A DNA stretch of 64,000 bases from Dactylosporangium sp040689395 (lineage in GTDB: Bacteria > Actinomycetota > Actinomycetes > Mycobacteriales > Micromonosporaceae), in contig NZ_JBFAZX010000003.1 in the NCBI RefSeq assembly GCF_040689395.1, positions 372,001 to 436,000 on the forward strand. Direction: 5' to 3'. The notes beneath the pieces were generated by a model. That model was not told where the DNA came from. It did no database searches and worked only from the letters and a program-made list of their open reading frames with translations. Below are positions 1-9,314 of this stretch, one piece after another (position 1 is the first letter of the stretch; each line of letters opens with the position of its first letter). A program made the translations under genes and the position numbers.

Positions 1-3000
1 GTCAGCGCCGACCAGATGATCGACGCCTCCATCGACCCGGACACGTCCACGACCAGCACCAGCCGCCAGTCGACGCCGCGCCGCGCCCGTGTGCGGAACA
101 CCGGCCGCTCCGGGATCACCAGGACCCGCCCGTCGGCGTCCCGCCGGGTCGTGGCGAGGTTGGCCCGCAGTGTGCGCGGCAGGTCCAGCGGCCCGCCCGG
201 CCGGTATGTCGGCCGCGGCGTGCTGATCCCCGCGAGCGCCGGCCGAAGTCGCGTGGCCAGGCGCCGGGTGAGCTCGTCGACGATGCGCGCCACGAGGGGC
301 CGCAGCCGCGCGACGGAGCTCTCGGACATGCCGCCGGCCAGCGACAGCACGCTCTGCAGCAGCTCCACCGAGGGGTTGACCGTCTCGGGATCGAGCAGCA
401 TCACCGCGTCGTGCCGCCCCGCCTCCGCGGCCCGGGCGAGCACCTCCTCGCGAATCCCCGGCCCGAACAGCGCGGACAGCTCCTCGGCCCACTCCCGCAC
501 CCCCGGGAACGGTGCCTCGCGCCCAGCCCGCCCGGCCGCATCGGCCGCGGCTCCTTCGCCGCTGCCCGCCCCGTAGAGCTCGTCGAGCGCCGTGGCATAC
601 CGCCGCGCCGCCCCTGCGAGCCGCTGATCCTGCCGCCCGAGCAGCAGCCGCCATCGATCGATGACGCCCAGCGACCGCTCGACACTATCCGGATGATCAG
701 AAATATCCGATTTGTCGGCGGTCGGGCCGGCCGCGACGATCGAGGCCCCATGGGGCAACGATGCCGCTTCGCGGGGCGACGCCGGCCCGGGGGAACCGGC
801 GCCGGCCAGAGCATCACTGGGAGATGCCGCACCCTCCAACGAAGCGGCCGCACCGTCGCGAGCCGCACCGCTGGGAGCCGCACCGCTGGGAGCCGCGCCT
901 TCGGGAGCCGCGGCGATTTGAGCTGCGGCGTCCAAGGGGGCCGGGGCCGGGGTCGCGGCGTCTGAGGGTGCGGCGTCGCAGGTCGCGGGCGGCGGTAGGA
1001 GGCCCAGCGCGTCGGCGGCGGCGCGGCCGGCGCGGTCGGCCAGCAGCCGGCGGAGCAGGGCCGACGGATCCGTGGACTCCACGTCGCGGGCCAGGCCGCC
1101 GCCAAGGCGGTCCTCGACCACCGCGAGGAGACGGTCCCGAGCCGCCGGGCTCACCGTCTGGAAGCCGCCGCGCAAGGCCGGCAGCCTCGACAGGAACGCG
1201 GCGTCGGGGAGCGAGGCCACCCGGTCCAGCAGACCGTCCAGCGCGTCCGGGCCGGACTGCAGCAGGGGCTCGGCGGCGGCCAGCAGGCCGCGCAGGTGGC
1301 CCAGTAGCCGGCGGCGGCCCTCGTCGCTGATGGCACCGTCGATCCACGACGCGACCCGGCTGCCGAGGGCGGCGGGCTCGTCGAGGCCGAGCAGGACCTG
1401 GACGGCGCCGGCCGCGGCGGACATCGTCGGGGTGCCGGCGGCGGCCAGGCGGCGCAGGGCGTCGGCCAGGCGCAGGCCCACGCCGGCGGCGTCGGCGCGG
1501 CGGCCCAGGGCCACCAGGGCGCGTACGTCGGCGACGTCGTCGGAGCCGGCGAGGCCGTCGACCTGGCGGACGGCCGCGGCCTCGAGCGCATCGCCGAGCG
1601 CCGGAAGGTCGGCCAGGGTCGCGGCGACCTCGGCTGGCAGGCCGGGCACGTGGCCGTTGCGGAGGCGGTCGAGGAGCGCGAGGGCCGTCATGAGCTCCTC
1701 GAGCGTCGCGCTCGCGGGGATCTGCTCGGCCAGTTCCGTCAGCCGCTCGCCGGCCAGCCCGGGCAGCCCGCATTCGGCCGCGGTGGCGAGCCCGGCGATG
1801 ATCTGCGCCGCGGTCGGGCCCTCGGCGCCCTCGTCGGCGCGGCGCCGCTCGCGCAGCGCGCCCTCGGCCGCCTGGGCCAGGGTCACGCCGCGGATGCCGG
1901 CGACGTCGAGCATCGCCTCGGTGCCGGGCGTCCACTCGATGTTCCAGCGGGTGGTCAGGGCGTCGACGCCGGCGGTGCCCTCGACGGCGGTGTTCTCCGC
2001 GTAGGGGATCCGGCACGCTGCCAGCTGCCGCAGCGCGACGTCGCGGCGCCGGTCGAGGTCGGAGCGCAGCGGGTCGAGGCGCAGGTCCTTCGCCCGCTCG
2101 CCGGGGCCGGGCAGGCGCAGGTCGCCGAGCAGCGCCTGCACCGCCGGGCGCAGCCCGGACCGCGGCGCGCCGGGCGCGAGGGCGCCGCGGACGTCGCCGA
2201 CGAGGACGGTCTCCATCGCCGCGGCGACGACTCGGCCGCGGCCGAGCACCTCGCCGTGGGCGAGCACGCTCTGCAGCGACTCGATCAGCTCGCCACGGCC
2301 CGGCGCCGGCAGGCCCCGCAGCCGGGCGAGGTCGGTGGCGAGCCGGAAGACCTCGCGCGCCTCGGCCGGCCCCGCGGGGTGCCCGGCGGCGCGCACCCGC
2401 GCGCAGACCTCGACCACGCTCGCGAGGGCGGCCGCCTCGACCGCGTCGGGCCGCCCACCGGCCGAAACGACGGCCTGCTGCCACCGGGGGTCGCGGATGC
2501 CGGCCGGATACCCGGAGCGCGAGTCGAGCAGCGCGAAGCTGTACGGCACGAGCGAGGTCACCACGTCGCCCCGCTCCGCGGCCGCCCCGTCCGCCACCAC
2601 GACGCCGCGCGACGCGGCCGCACGAGCCGCCGACCCGCCCGACGAGACCGAGACGGCTTGCGCCGGCGCGCCGGGGAGCAGGGCCGCGGCGTGGAAGGAG
2701 CCGACGACCGCGGCGGCCCGGCGGTCGCCCACCGAGGCCAGGCAGCGGCGCATCCACGCCTCGCGGTGCAGGTCCAGCTCCGCGACGCCCGCGCCCGCGG
2801 CGGAATCGCCGCGCATCGCCCAGCCGACCAGCAGCGCCGCGCGGCGCACCGCCTCCGGAGCGGACCCGGGCGCGCGGGCCTCCACGACCCGGTCCCACAT
2901 GTCCTCGTCGGACCGGCCGGTGGCCGAGCGCTTCAGCGCGTCGCCGAGGAACGAGACCGGCGCGCCCGGCGGGACGGGCGACCCGGGCGCGCGCCACTCC

Positions 3001-3350
3001 CGGGCGGCCAGCGGCAGGTCGCAGGGAACGACCTCGACGCCGTTGCGGGCCGCCCAGCGCACCGCGACCAGCTCCGGCGAGAAGTCGGCGAACGGGTAGA
3101 ACGCCGGCGCGCCGTCGCCGCCGACCACGCCCGCGAGCGCCACCGGCGCCGTGGTGGCCGGGTCGGCCAGCCACGGCAGCCAGGAGGCGAACTCGGCCGG
3201 CAGCTCCAGCAGCAGCACCTCGGGCCGGAACCCGTCCAGCAGATCGTCCATCACCGCCGACAGCGCGGGGGAGTGGTGGCGAACCCCGATGAGCAACGGT
3301 GCCGTGCAGCCGGCCAGGCCGGCGAGTGCGGCGTCAGGGCTGGAGGACAT
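1..3350 (-). CDS. DUF5682 and VWA domain fusion protein (partial, open at left edge)
   Basis: One uninterrupted reading frame begins at ATG 3350 and is still open at position 1, giving more than 1,115 residues. The first ~780 residues are a DUF5682 protein: GVRHHSP at 22-28, then the family's YPFADFSPELVAVRW-like segment. Residues ~790-885 form an Ala/Pro/Gly-rich linker. The rest matches VWA proteins of MoxR clusters (REWAEELSALFG, DWRLVLVVDVSGSM), with the MIDAS motif DVSGSM at 1102-1107. I checked this frame for stop codons across 1-3350 and found none. In related clusters DUF5682 and VWA are normally separate genes, so this is a fusion or very long read-through ORF. The start lies 17 bases inside the end of the MoxR gene, consistent with translational coupling. 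VWA domains bind metal and partner proteins; the function of DUF5682 is not known. Confidence 0.85.
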   Translation of the reverse strand, partial: MSSSPDAALAGLAGCTAPLLIGVRHHSPALSAVMDDLLDGFRPEVLLLELPAEFASWLPWLADPATTAPVALAGVVGGDGAPAFYPFADFSPELVAVRWAARNGVEVVPCDLPLAAREWRAPGSPVPPGAPVSFLGDALKRSATGRSDEDMWDRVVEARAPGSAPEAVRRAALLVGWAMRGDSAAGAGVAELDLHREAWMRRCLASVGDRRAAAVVGSFHAAALLPGAPAQAVSVSSGGSAARAAASRGVVVADGAAAERGDVVTSLVPYSFALLDSRSGYPAGIRDPRWQQAVVSAGGRPDAVEAAALASVVEVCARVRAAGHPAGPAEAREVFRLATDLARLRGLPAPGRGELIESLQSVLAHGEVLGRGRVVAAAMETVLVGDVRGALAPGAPRSGLRPAVQALLGDLRLPGPGERAKDLRLDPLRSDLDRRRDVALRQLAACRIPYAENTAVEGTAGVDALTTRWNIEWTPGTEAMLDVAGIRGVTLAQAAEGALRERRRADEGAEGPTAAQIIAGLATAAECGLPGLAGERLTELAEQIPASATLEELMTALALLDRLRNGHVPGLPAEVAATLADLPALGDALEAAAVRQVDGLAGSDDVADVRALVALGRRADAAGVGLRLADALRRLAAAGTPTMSAAAGAVQVLLGLDEPAALGSRVASWIDGAISDEGRRRLLGHLRGLLAAAEPLLQSGPDALDGLLDRVASLPDAAFLSRLPALRGGFQTVSPAARDRLLAVVEDRLGGGLARDVESTDPSALLRRLLADRAGRAAADALGLLPPPATCDAAPSDAATPAPAPLDAAAQIAAAPEGAAPSGAAPSGAARDGAAASLEGAASPSDALAGAGSPGPASPREAASLPHGASIVAAGPTADKSDISDHPDSVERSLGVIDRWRLLLGRQDQRLAGAARRYATALDELYGAGSGEGAAADAAGRAGREAPFPGVREWAEELSALFGPGIREEVLARAAEAGRHDAVMLLDPETVNPSVELLQSVLSLAGGMSESSVARLRPLVARIVDELTRRLATRLRPALAGISTPRPTYRPGGPLDLPRTLRANLATTRRDADGRVLVIPERPVFRTRARRGVDWRLVLVVDVSGSMEASIIWSAL

Positions 3351-4494
3351 CGCGCAGCTCCCACAGCCGGCGCCACAGCCGGGCGCCCTCCTCGGCGCGG
3401 CGGCGCACCGCCCCGTCCCAGTATCCCAGCAGCTTCGCCCCGTCGGCCGGGTCGTCCTTGCAGACCACGCCCTGCAGGTGCGCCGGCAGCAGCGACAGCA
3501 CGTCGCGGTCGCCGGGGAAATAGGCCGCCGCGAGCCCCAGCGACGTGGCGACCGCGACCGCCTCGGCGGTGCTCATCACCGTCGAGGGCCGCTCCACCTC
3601 CCAGCCCTCCACCGAGCGCCCGGCCCGCAGGTCGCGAAACGCCGTGACGAGCGCCTCGAGGACCGCCTCGTCGACCTCGAACGGGGTCTGCACCCGCTCC
3701 AGGGCCGCGCGCGCCTGCCGGCCCACGAGCGCGGTCTCGGCGGCCAGGTCGGGGATCGGGCCCACGGTCTCGAAGTTGAAGCGCCGCTTGAGGGCCGCGG
3801 ACATCTCCGACACCCCGCGGTCGCGCAGGTTGGCGGTGGCGATGAGCGTGAACCCGGGCGCGGCGTGCACGGTCGCGCCCTCGGTGCCGGCCAGCTCCGG
3901 CACCGCGATACGCCGGTCGGACAGGATCGACACCATCGCGTCCTGCACCTCGGGCAGGCACCGGGTGATCTCCTCGATCCGGGCGACCCGCCCGGCGCGC
4001 ATGGCGGTCAGCACCGGCGAGGGCACGATGGCCTCCGGGCTCGGGCCGTGCGCGAGCAGCAGCGCGTAGTTCCAGCCGTATCGCAGCTGGTCCTCGGTCG
4101 TGCCCGCGGTGCCTTGCACGACCAGCTCGCTGGTGCCGCACACGGCCGCGGCCAGCAGCTCCGACAGCATCGACTTGGCCGTGCCCGGCTCGCCGACGAG
4201 CAGCAGCCCCCGCTCCCCGGCGAGGGTGACGACGCACCGCTCGACCAGGGCCCGGTCGCCGACGAACTTGCGCGGGATCTCCAGCCGCGTCGGGACCCCG
4301 TCGGGCCGCGCGCCCTTGGGCAGGGCGAGCGCCTCGCCGTCGCTGCCGACGATGAACGTGACGACGGCCCGGGGCGTGAGCCGCCAGCCGGGCGGCCGGG
4401 CCCCGCCGTCGAACGCGGCCAGGAACGCGAGTTCGGTCGCGTGGGCGTGCTCGGCGGGGTCGACCTGCCGGGGGCTGGTGACGGTGGCGGTCAT
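3334..4494 (-). CDS. MoxR-family AAA+ ATPase
   Basis: A 386-residue AAA+ ATPase. The Walker A motif GEPGTAKS is at 101-108, a Walker B-like ARIEEIT at 171-177, and a sensor-1 ATAN at 219-222, followed by the lid region. These features and the VWA partner downstream fit MoxR-type chaperone ATPases, which remodel or insert cofactors into VWA-bound client proteins. The ATG overlaps the stop of the upstream 1607-residue gene (ATGA), and its own end overlaps the next gene by 17 bases, so all members should be made in fixed ratio. Client and trigger are unknown. Confidence 0.93.
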   Translation of the reverse strand: MTATVTSPRQVDPAEHAHATELAFLAAFDGGARPPGWRLTPRAVVTFIVGSDGEALALPKGARPDGVPTRLEIPRKFVGDRALVERCVVTLAGERGLLLVGEPGTAKSMLSELLAAAVCGTSELVVQGTAGTTEDQLRYGWNYALLLAHGPSPEAIVPSPVLTAMRAGRVARIEEITRCLPEVQDAMVSILSDRRIAVPELAGTEGATVHAAPGFTLIATANLRDRGVSEMSAALKRRFNFETVGPIPDLAAETALVGRQARAALERVQTPFEVDEAVLEALVTAFRDLRAGRSVEGWEVERPSTVMSTAEAVAVATSLGLAAAYFPGDRDVLSLLPAHLQGVVCKDDPADGAKLLGYWDGAVRRRAEEGARLWRRLWELRDVLQP

Positions 4495-7400
4495 CGGCGG
4501 CCTCTCGTGGTGAGTTCTTCGAATCGGGGGTGGTCGCCGGCGACGACCCGATCCCAGGCGAGCTCGAACAGCCGCGGCGCGGGCGCCACGGGGATGACGG
4601 CGCCGAGCTTGGCCCCGTCGTCGTCGGCACCGATGAGCAGCGGCAGCTTCCATCGCTCCAGCGGCGGCAGCGGCGCCTTCCAGGCCAGCCATCCGCCGGG
4701 CAGGAACAGCGAACGCCCAGCGCGCGGCCGCTTCGCCTCGGCGACGAGCTCGGTGGCCAGCAGCTCGGCCCGGGCGGCCTTGAGCCGGGCGGGCTTCCAC
4801 CCGGTCCAGGCCGCGACGTTGCGGTCGGTCGGATCGGGCAGGGCGAGCAGCTGCAGGTAGAGCGTGGCGGCGTCGGCGCCGAGGCCGTGCCGCTCGGCGA
4901 CCCGCGCTACCAGCTCCGGCGCCGAGCGCGACGGGTCGTGCGGCGCGTCGCCGGACGGTGCGCCGAGCCAGGCGTCGAGCCGGTCGCCGAGAACGGCACG
5001 CAGCGCCACGACCGGCAGGTCCCGGCTGCCCAGCCCCGCGATGAGCGCGTCCACCCGCGGGTCGTCGAGGCCGTCGAGGCGGGCCGGGCGCAGGCGCACC
5101 CGCCGCCAGTAGCCACTCATCGACGCCACGAACAGCCCCGCGTCGATGCGGTCCTCGCCGCGCTCGACCGGCATGGCCAGCGCGGCGAGGATCTTCTCCA
5201 GGTTCTGCTCGTCGCTGCCGCCGATCGGCACCTCGAACGCCGGGTCGGCCGCCAGCCGCCGGACGAGCTCCAGCACCCGCGGCAGGTTGCGGCGGATCGG
5301 GTCGTCCTCCGGCAGGTGCCGCGCCAGCCACGGCAGCCCGCGAGCGACGGTGACGAGCAGGTCGTCGCCGTCGACGCCGGCGTCGGGGCCGTGCAGCCAG
5401 CGGCAGGTGTCGGGGTTGGCGACGCCGTGCAGGAACTCGGAGGCGGTCAGGCCGTCCGGGACGCCCGCCCGGCGCAGTGCGGTGATGAGGTCGTCGCCGA
5501 TCGGGGTGCGGGCGCCGACGCGCTCGGCGTGCCAGGCCGCGAACCGGGCCACGTCCGGCCCGCCGGTCCACAGCTCGGCCGGCTCGGCGGGCAGCAGCGC
5601 CGTGTGGGCGAGGCCGTCCCCCGCCCGCCGCCGCTGCTGCCATTGCACGTGCTCGATCGCCGCCTCGATCGCGTAGTCGGTGACCGAGTCGTCGGCCGCC
5701 TGCCAGTCCGCCGGGCGGTGCTCCTTCCAGCGCTGGAGGTGAGTGGTGCTGGCCAGCAGCACCGTCGCCTCGGCGAGGCTGACGCCGGCCGCGGCGCAGA
5801 CCGCTCGGACCGTCTCGGGGGCCAGCAGGTCGGCCGGGCCCCCGCGAGCGCGGCCGGCGGCGGCGAAACGGGCCACGGCCGCCGACTCGTGCCCGGACCG
5901 CTCGTACACCTGCTCGTAGGTGATCGTGTGCCCCGGCACCGGGCCGAACCGGCCGTCCGCCGCGTGCTCGATCCCGATGACGCCACCGCCACCGGCGTCG
6001 ACGCGGAACGGCAGCAGCCGCCGGCCGTCGCCGGTCGTCACGACCTGGCCGGCGGTCATCTGTGGCCGGTGGGTGTCGGACTCGACCGTGACACGGCGGG
6101 TGCGCCCGTCGCCGTCGAGCAGCCCTGAGCCGGCTAGGACCTCCAGCAGGTCGAGCAGGGCGGCGCGGTGCTGCTCGCCGGTCGTCGGCGATGCCGCCCG
6201 CAGCATGATCGAGGGCAGCACGCCGAGCACGGAATACCAGTCGAGGTCCGTGGAGCCCAGCCACGACGACAGCGGCGCGCGGGGCTCGCGGCCGGTGAGC
6301 GCGGCCCCCACGTCGGCGAAGACCTTCACCCACGCGCGGCCATGGTCATAGCAGTGCGGGATGAGGCCGCCGAGCGCGGCGTCGAGGACCGCGTCGTCGG
6401 CCAGGTGCGCGTCGGGGCCGTCGGCGACGGCCTGCGGCTCCTGCGCGGCGATCGCCTCGGTCGCGCTCGTGAGCCGGGCCAGGCGCAACGCGGCGCGGGC
6501 GGCGTGCTTGACCACCCCGCCGACGCCGGCGACCAGCGCCTCGGCGCACAGCTGTGGCACCGCCTCGCGGACCGCGGCCCGCACCTGGGCGTCCGGGAAC
6601 GTCAGCTCGTCGCGGTCACCGGCGGCGGTGGCGAGCCCGGACACCGCGGCCAGCAGCCCCGCGGCCCGTTCGTCGCCGAGCCCGCGCAGCGCCAGCGAGC
6701 CGGCCTCGTCGCGCGGTCGCAGCTGGTGCCAGAACGACGGCGGCGGGACCAGCGGCGTGCCCTCGGCGAACGGGCTGGGCATGCCGGCCGTGCCGAAGGT
6801 GGCGAAGCGCAGGCCGTCGGCGGTGTGCAGGTGCAGCGTGACGACCCGCCACCCGTGTTCGGTGACGAGGCCGTGCACGGCGTCGGCGCCCGGGAACCGG
6901 ATCGCGCCGGTGAGCGAGCCCTGCCGGCCGCGGCTGGCGGGCTCCGGCTCGGCCAGCGCGAACGACCGGCCGTCGACCCCCTCGCCGGTCTGGCCGTCCG
7001 GGGTGTGCCGGACCCGCCAGCCGACGAGGCCGTCGCGGTGGCCGAGCGGGCTGAGCGCCATGCGCGGCGAGGCGGGCCGCAGGCGGCACGAGGCGAAAGC
7101 CAGCGGCTGCCCGTCGACGGCACCCTCCTCGAAGAACGCCGGCAGCGAGACCCGGCCCCGGGCGCCGGTGGCCGGGTCGTATTCCTGCCAGCGCCAGCTG
7201 TGGTCGGACTGGTCCTGGGTCTGCACCCAGTAGTGCTGCCCGTCGCTGATCACGGCGCCGAACTCCTGCGCGCGCCGGTCGCCCGGGTGCAGCGGCCGGC
7301 CACCGGCACTGCGCCCGCCGCCGGGCAGGGCGACAGACCCCTCGCCCGGGTTGGACAGCCCGTCCTCCGCGGCGGTGAACACGTCGTCGGGCGAGCCGCT

Positions 7401-9314
7401 CCAGTAGCCGGCCCGCTCCCCGTCGCGGTTCCAGGCCACGAGCAACTGGCCGTCGACGTAGCGCACCGCCGTGTGCCACGAGTAGCGCCGCTCGTCGGGC
7501 GGGATGCGCAGCGTGTGCTCCAGCTCCAGGCCCTCGTCGCCGACGACCGCGACCCGCTCGCCGCGGTGCAGCACGAGGGCCGGCCATTGCGGCAACACGG
7601 TGAGGTCCTCGTGCAGCGGGCGCCGGTCTTCGCCGCGGACCGCGGCCGCCCCGGCCTCCAGCGCCGGCCACTCGAACTCGTCGAGGACCCCGGCGCGCAG
7701 CGTGCGGCCCAGCACCGGGCCCAGGTCGAGGGCGGTGATCCGGGCGACCGCCTCCGGGTTGACCGCGAGGCCCGCCGGGCAGGCGACCGCGGTCAGCCGG
7801 TCGAGCTCGTCGTCGAGGGTCGTCAGGCCCTGCGCGGCGATCCGGTCGGCGAGCCGGTCGAGCCACCAGTGCAGCGCGGTGCGCAGGCCCGGAACGGCCA
7901 CTACCTGGCCGACCCGGTCGGGCGCGACCGCTGCCTGATCGGCGCGATACCACGTCTTCAGATACGACTCCATGCTCTCCGCGATCAGCGGCAGCAGCCG
8001 TTCATGGGCGGCGACCTCGGTCAGGTCGCGGCGCCCCTCGCCGTCGTCGGAGATCCAGCCGCCGACGTCGCAGCGCGCGTCCTGGGCCATCTCGGCCACC
8101 GGGATGCCCAGCGCGAGGGCCAGGTCGACCAGGTCGAGGTCGATCCGCCGGTGGCTCGGGGCCAGGTCGGCGGCGACGCCGTCGGCCCGCAGCCGCGGCG
8201 CCATCCGCTCGGCGATGGCGTAGAGCCGCGCTTCGCGGGGCCGGCGCCAGTTGCCGCGGCTGCGGTCGGCACGGGCCAGCCAGCCCGCCGGCCCGTCCGG
8301 CGAGTCCGCGCCGGCCTCGACCCCGCCGGCCGGGCCGGTCAGCGCCGCCGTCGCCCCGCACTCCTCGAGGATGTCCAGCCACAGGCCGAACGGGCACTCG
8401 CCGGGGAACATGCCAAGCAGCTGCCCGCGCACCCGCGGTTCGCGCCCGGCGAGGCGGACCAGGGCCTGCCGGTAGGCCTTCCAGAACCCGCCGGGGGCCC
8501 GCAGGATCGACGGCGCCGGCAGCACCTCGGCCAGCAGCGCCTCGTCCTCCTCAGGGCCCAGCCCGGCGGCCTTCGCCAGGCGGCCCAGGTCGACGTGCAT
8601 CTGCGCATATGGCGGCATCCCGCCGAGGGTGCGCTCCACGCACAGCCGGCGGAACCGCTCATAGGCGACCTCCGGCGTGCACCGCCCGGCGAGGTCGCGG
8701 GCGTGCTGGGCGAGGGCCTTGGCGGTCAACGCGCCGGCCAGGGCGAACTCGAGGAAGACCGTGTGCTGGCGCTCCTCGTCGATCTCCAGCGCGTAGAGCC
8801 GCTCCGCCTCGCGGGCCTTGCCGAACATGCTCGCGGCATACGTCTGGCTGTCGGCGGCGAGGAAGGCCCGGGCCGCCTCCTCGTAGAACGTCGGCAGGAA
8901 GTGCGGGACCGAGCGGGCGAGCCGGTCGCCGAGCTCGTTGAAGCCGTCGCGGGCCGGGCCGATGCGCGACTTGGCCACCCGCACCAGCCGCTCGATGTCC
9001 TTGACCAGGGCCAGGGCGTGGTGGCCGTTGGCCGGGTCGTGCACCAGCGCCCAGGCGGGGAAGCCCAGCGCCTGCTGGCGCACCACGCCGACCTCGGCGA
9101 CGGTCTGCGGCGCGGCGAAGCCGAGGAACTCCATCGTCAGGTCCTCGGCCTGGCCCAGCGTGGCGGGCACCAGCCGGACCACCTTCCGCTGGCCGAGCAC
9201 CGGATGCCCATACGCCCGGGTGGTGAGCGTGTCGATCGTGTCCTTGGCGGCGTCGGTGCCGACGGGCAGCACCGCCCCCGCGTCCAGCAACGCCTCGATG
9301 TTCTCCGCGCTCAC
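4491..9314 (-). CDS. large protein of unknown function (1607 aa) in MoxR/VWA operon
   Basis: I do not recognise a named domain. The protein is soluble, with no signal peptide and no membrane segment. Residues ~1-500 look mainly alpha-helical and rich in Leu, Ala and charged residues. Residues ~560-830 are beta-rich with many Trp, Tyr and Gly (for example YSWHTAVRYVDG and WVQTQDQSD), reminiscent of a propeller- or sandwich-like region. The C-terminal third is again helical. The start ATG overlaps the stop of the DUF4132 gene (ATGA) and its stop overlaps the MoxR start (ATGA). The unbroken coupling suggests a component, scaffold or client of the MoxR-VWA machine; that role is inference from position only. 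Confidence 0.85.
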   Translation of the reverse strand: MSAENIEALLDAGAVLPVGTDAAKDTIDTLTTRAYGHPVLGQRKVVRLVPATLGQAEDLTMEFLGFAAPQTVAEVGVVRQQALGFPAWALVHDPANGHHALALVKDIERLVRVAKSRIGPARDGFNELGDRLARSVPHFLPTFYEEAARAFLAADSQTYAASMFGKAREAERLYALEIDEERQHTVFLEFALAGALTAKALAQHARDLAGRCTPEVAYERFRRLCVERTLGGMPPYAQMHVDLGRLAKAAGLGPEEDEALLAEVLPAPSILRAPGGFWKAYRQALVRLAGREPRVRGQLLGMFPGECPFGLWLDILEECGATAALTGPAGGVEAGADSPDGPAGWLARADRSRGNWRRPREARLYAIAERMAPRLRADGVAADLAPSHRRIDLDLVDLALALGIPVAEMAQDARCDVGGWISDDGEGRRDLTEVAAHERLLPLIAESMESYLKTWYRADQAAVAPDRVGQVVAVPGLRTALHWWLDRLADRIAAQGLTTLDDELDRLTAVACPAGLAVNPEAVARITALDLGPVLGRTLRAGVLDEFEWPALEAGAAAVRGEDRRPLHEDLTVLPQWPALVLHRGERVAVVGDEGLELEHTLRIPPDERRYSWHTAVRYVDGQLLVAWNRDGERAGYWSGSPDDVFTAAEDGLSNPGEGSVALPGGGRSAGGRPLHPGDRRAQEFGAVISDGQHYWVQTQDQSDHSWRWQEYDPATGARGRVSLPAFFEEGAVDGQPLAFASCRLRPASPRMALSPLGHRDGLVGWRVRHTPDGQTGEGVDGRSFALAEPEPASRGRQGSLTGAIRFPGADAVHGLVTEHGWRVVTLHLHTADGLRFATFGTAGMPSPFAEGTPLVPPPSFWHQLRPRDEAGSLALRGLGDERAAGLLAAVSGLATAAGDRDELTFPDAQVRAAVREAVPQLCAEALVAGVGGVVKHAARAALRLARLTSATEAIAAQEPQAVADGPDAHLADDAVLDAALGGLIPHCYDHGRAWVKVFADVGAALTGREPRAPLSSWLGSTDLDWYSVLGVLPSIMLRAASPTTGEQHRAALLDLLEVLAGSGLLDGDGRTRRVTVESDTHRPQMTAGQVVTTGDGRRLLPFRVDAGGGGVIGIEHAADGRFGPVPGHTITYEQVYERSGHESAAVARFAAAGRARGGPADLLAPETVRAVCAAAGVSLAEATVLLASTTHLQRWKEHRPADWQAADDSVTDYAIEAAIEHVQWQQRRRAGDGLAHTALLPAEPAELWTGGPDVARFAAWHAERVGARTPIGDDLITALRRAGVPDGLTASEFLHGVANPDTCRWLHGPDAGVDGDDLLVTVARGLPWLARHLPEDDPIRRNLPRVLELVRRLAADPAFEVPIGGSDEQNLEKILAALAMPVERGEDRIDAGLFVASMSGYWRRVRLRPARLDGLDDPRVDALIAGLGSRDLPVVALRAVLGDRLDAWLGAPSGDAPHDPSRSAPELVARVAERHGLGADAATLYLQLLALPDPTDRNVAAWTGWKPARLKAARAELLATELVAEAKRPRAGRSLFLPGGWLAWKAPLPPLERWKLPLLIGADDDGAKLGAVIPVAPAPRLFELAWDRVVAGDHPRFEELTTRGRR

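Noticed and set aside
814..3174. Long Arg/Gly/Ala-rich minus-strand frame of 786 codons
   Set aside because: It is a shadow of the DUF5682-VWA frame: composition is extreme, no family resemblance, and the other frame gives recognisable domains.
1650..3647. Plus-strand 665-codon frame opposite the DUF5682-VWA gene
   Set aside because: Antisense shadow caused by high GC; no start signal, Arg- and Gly-rich without any domain.
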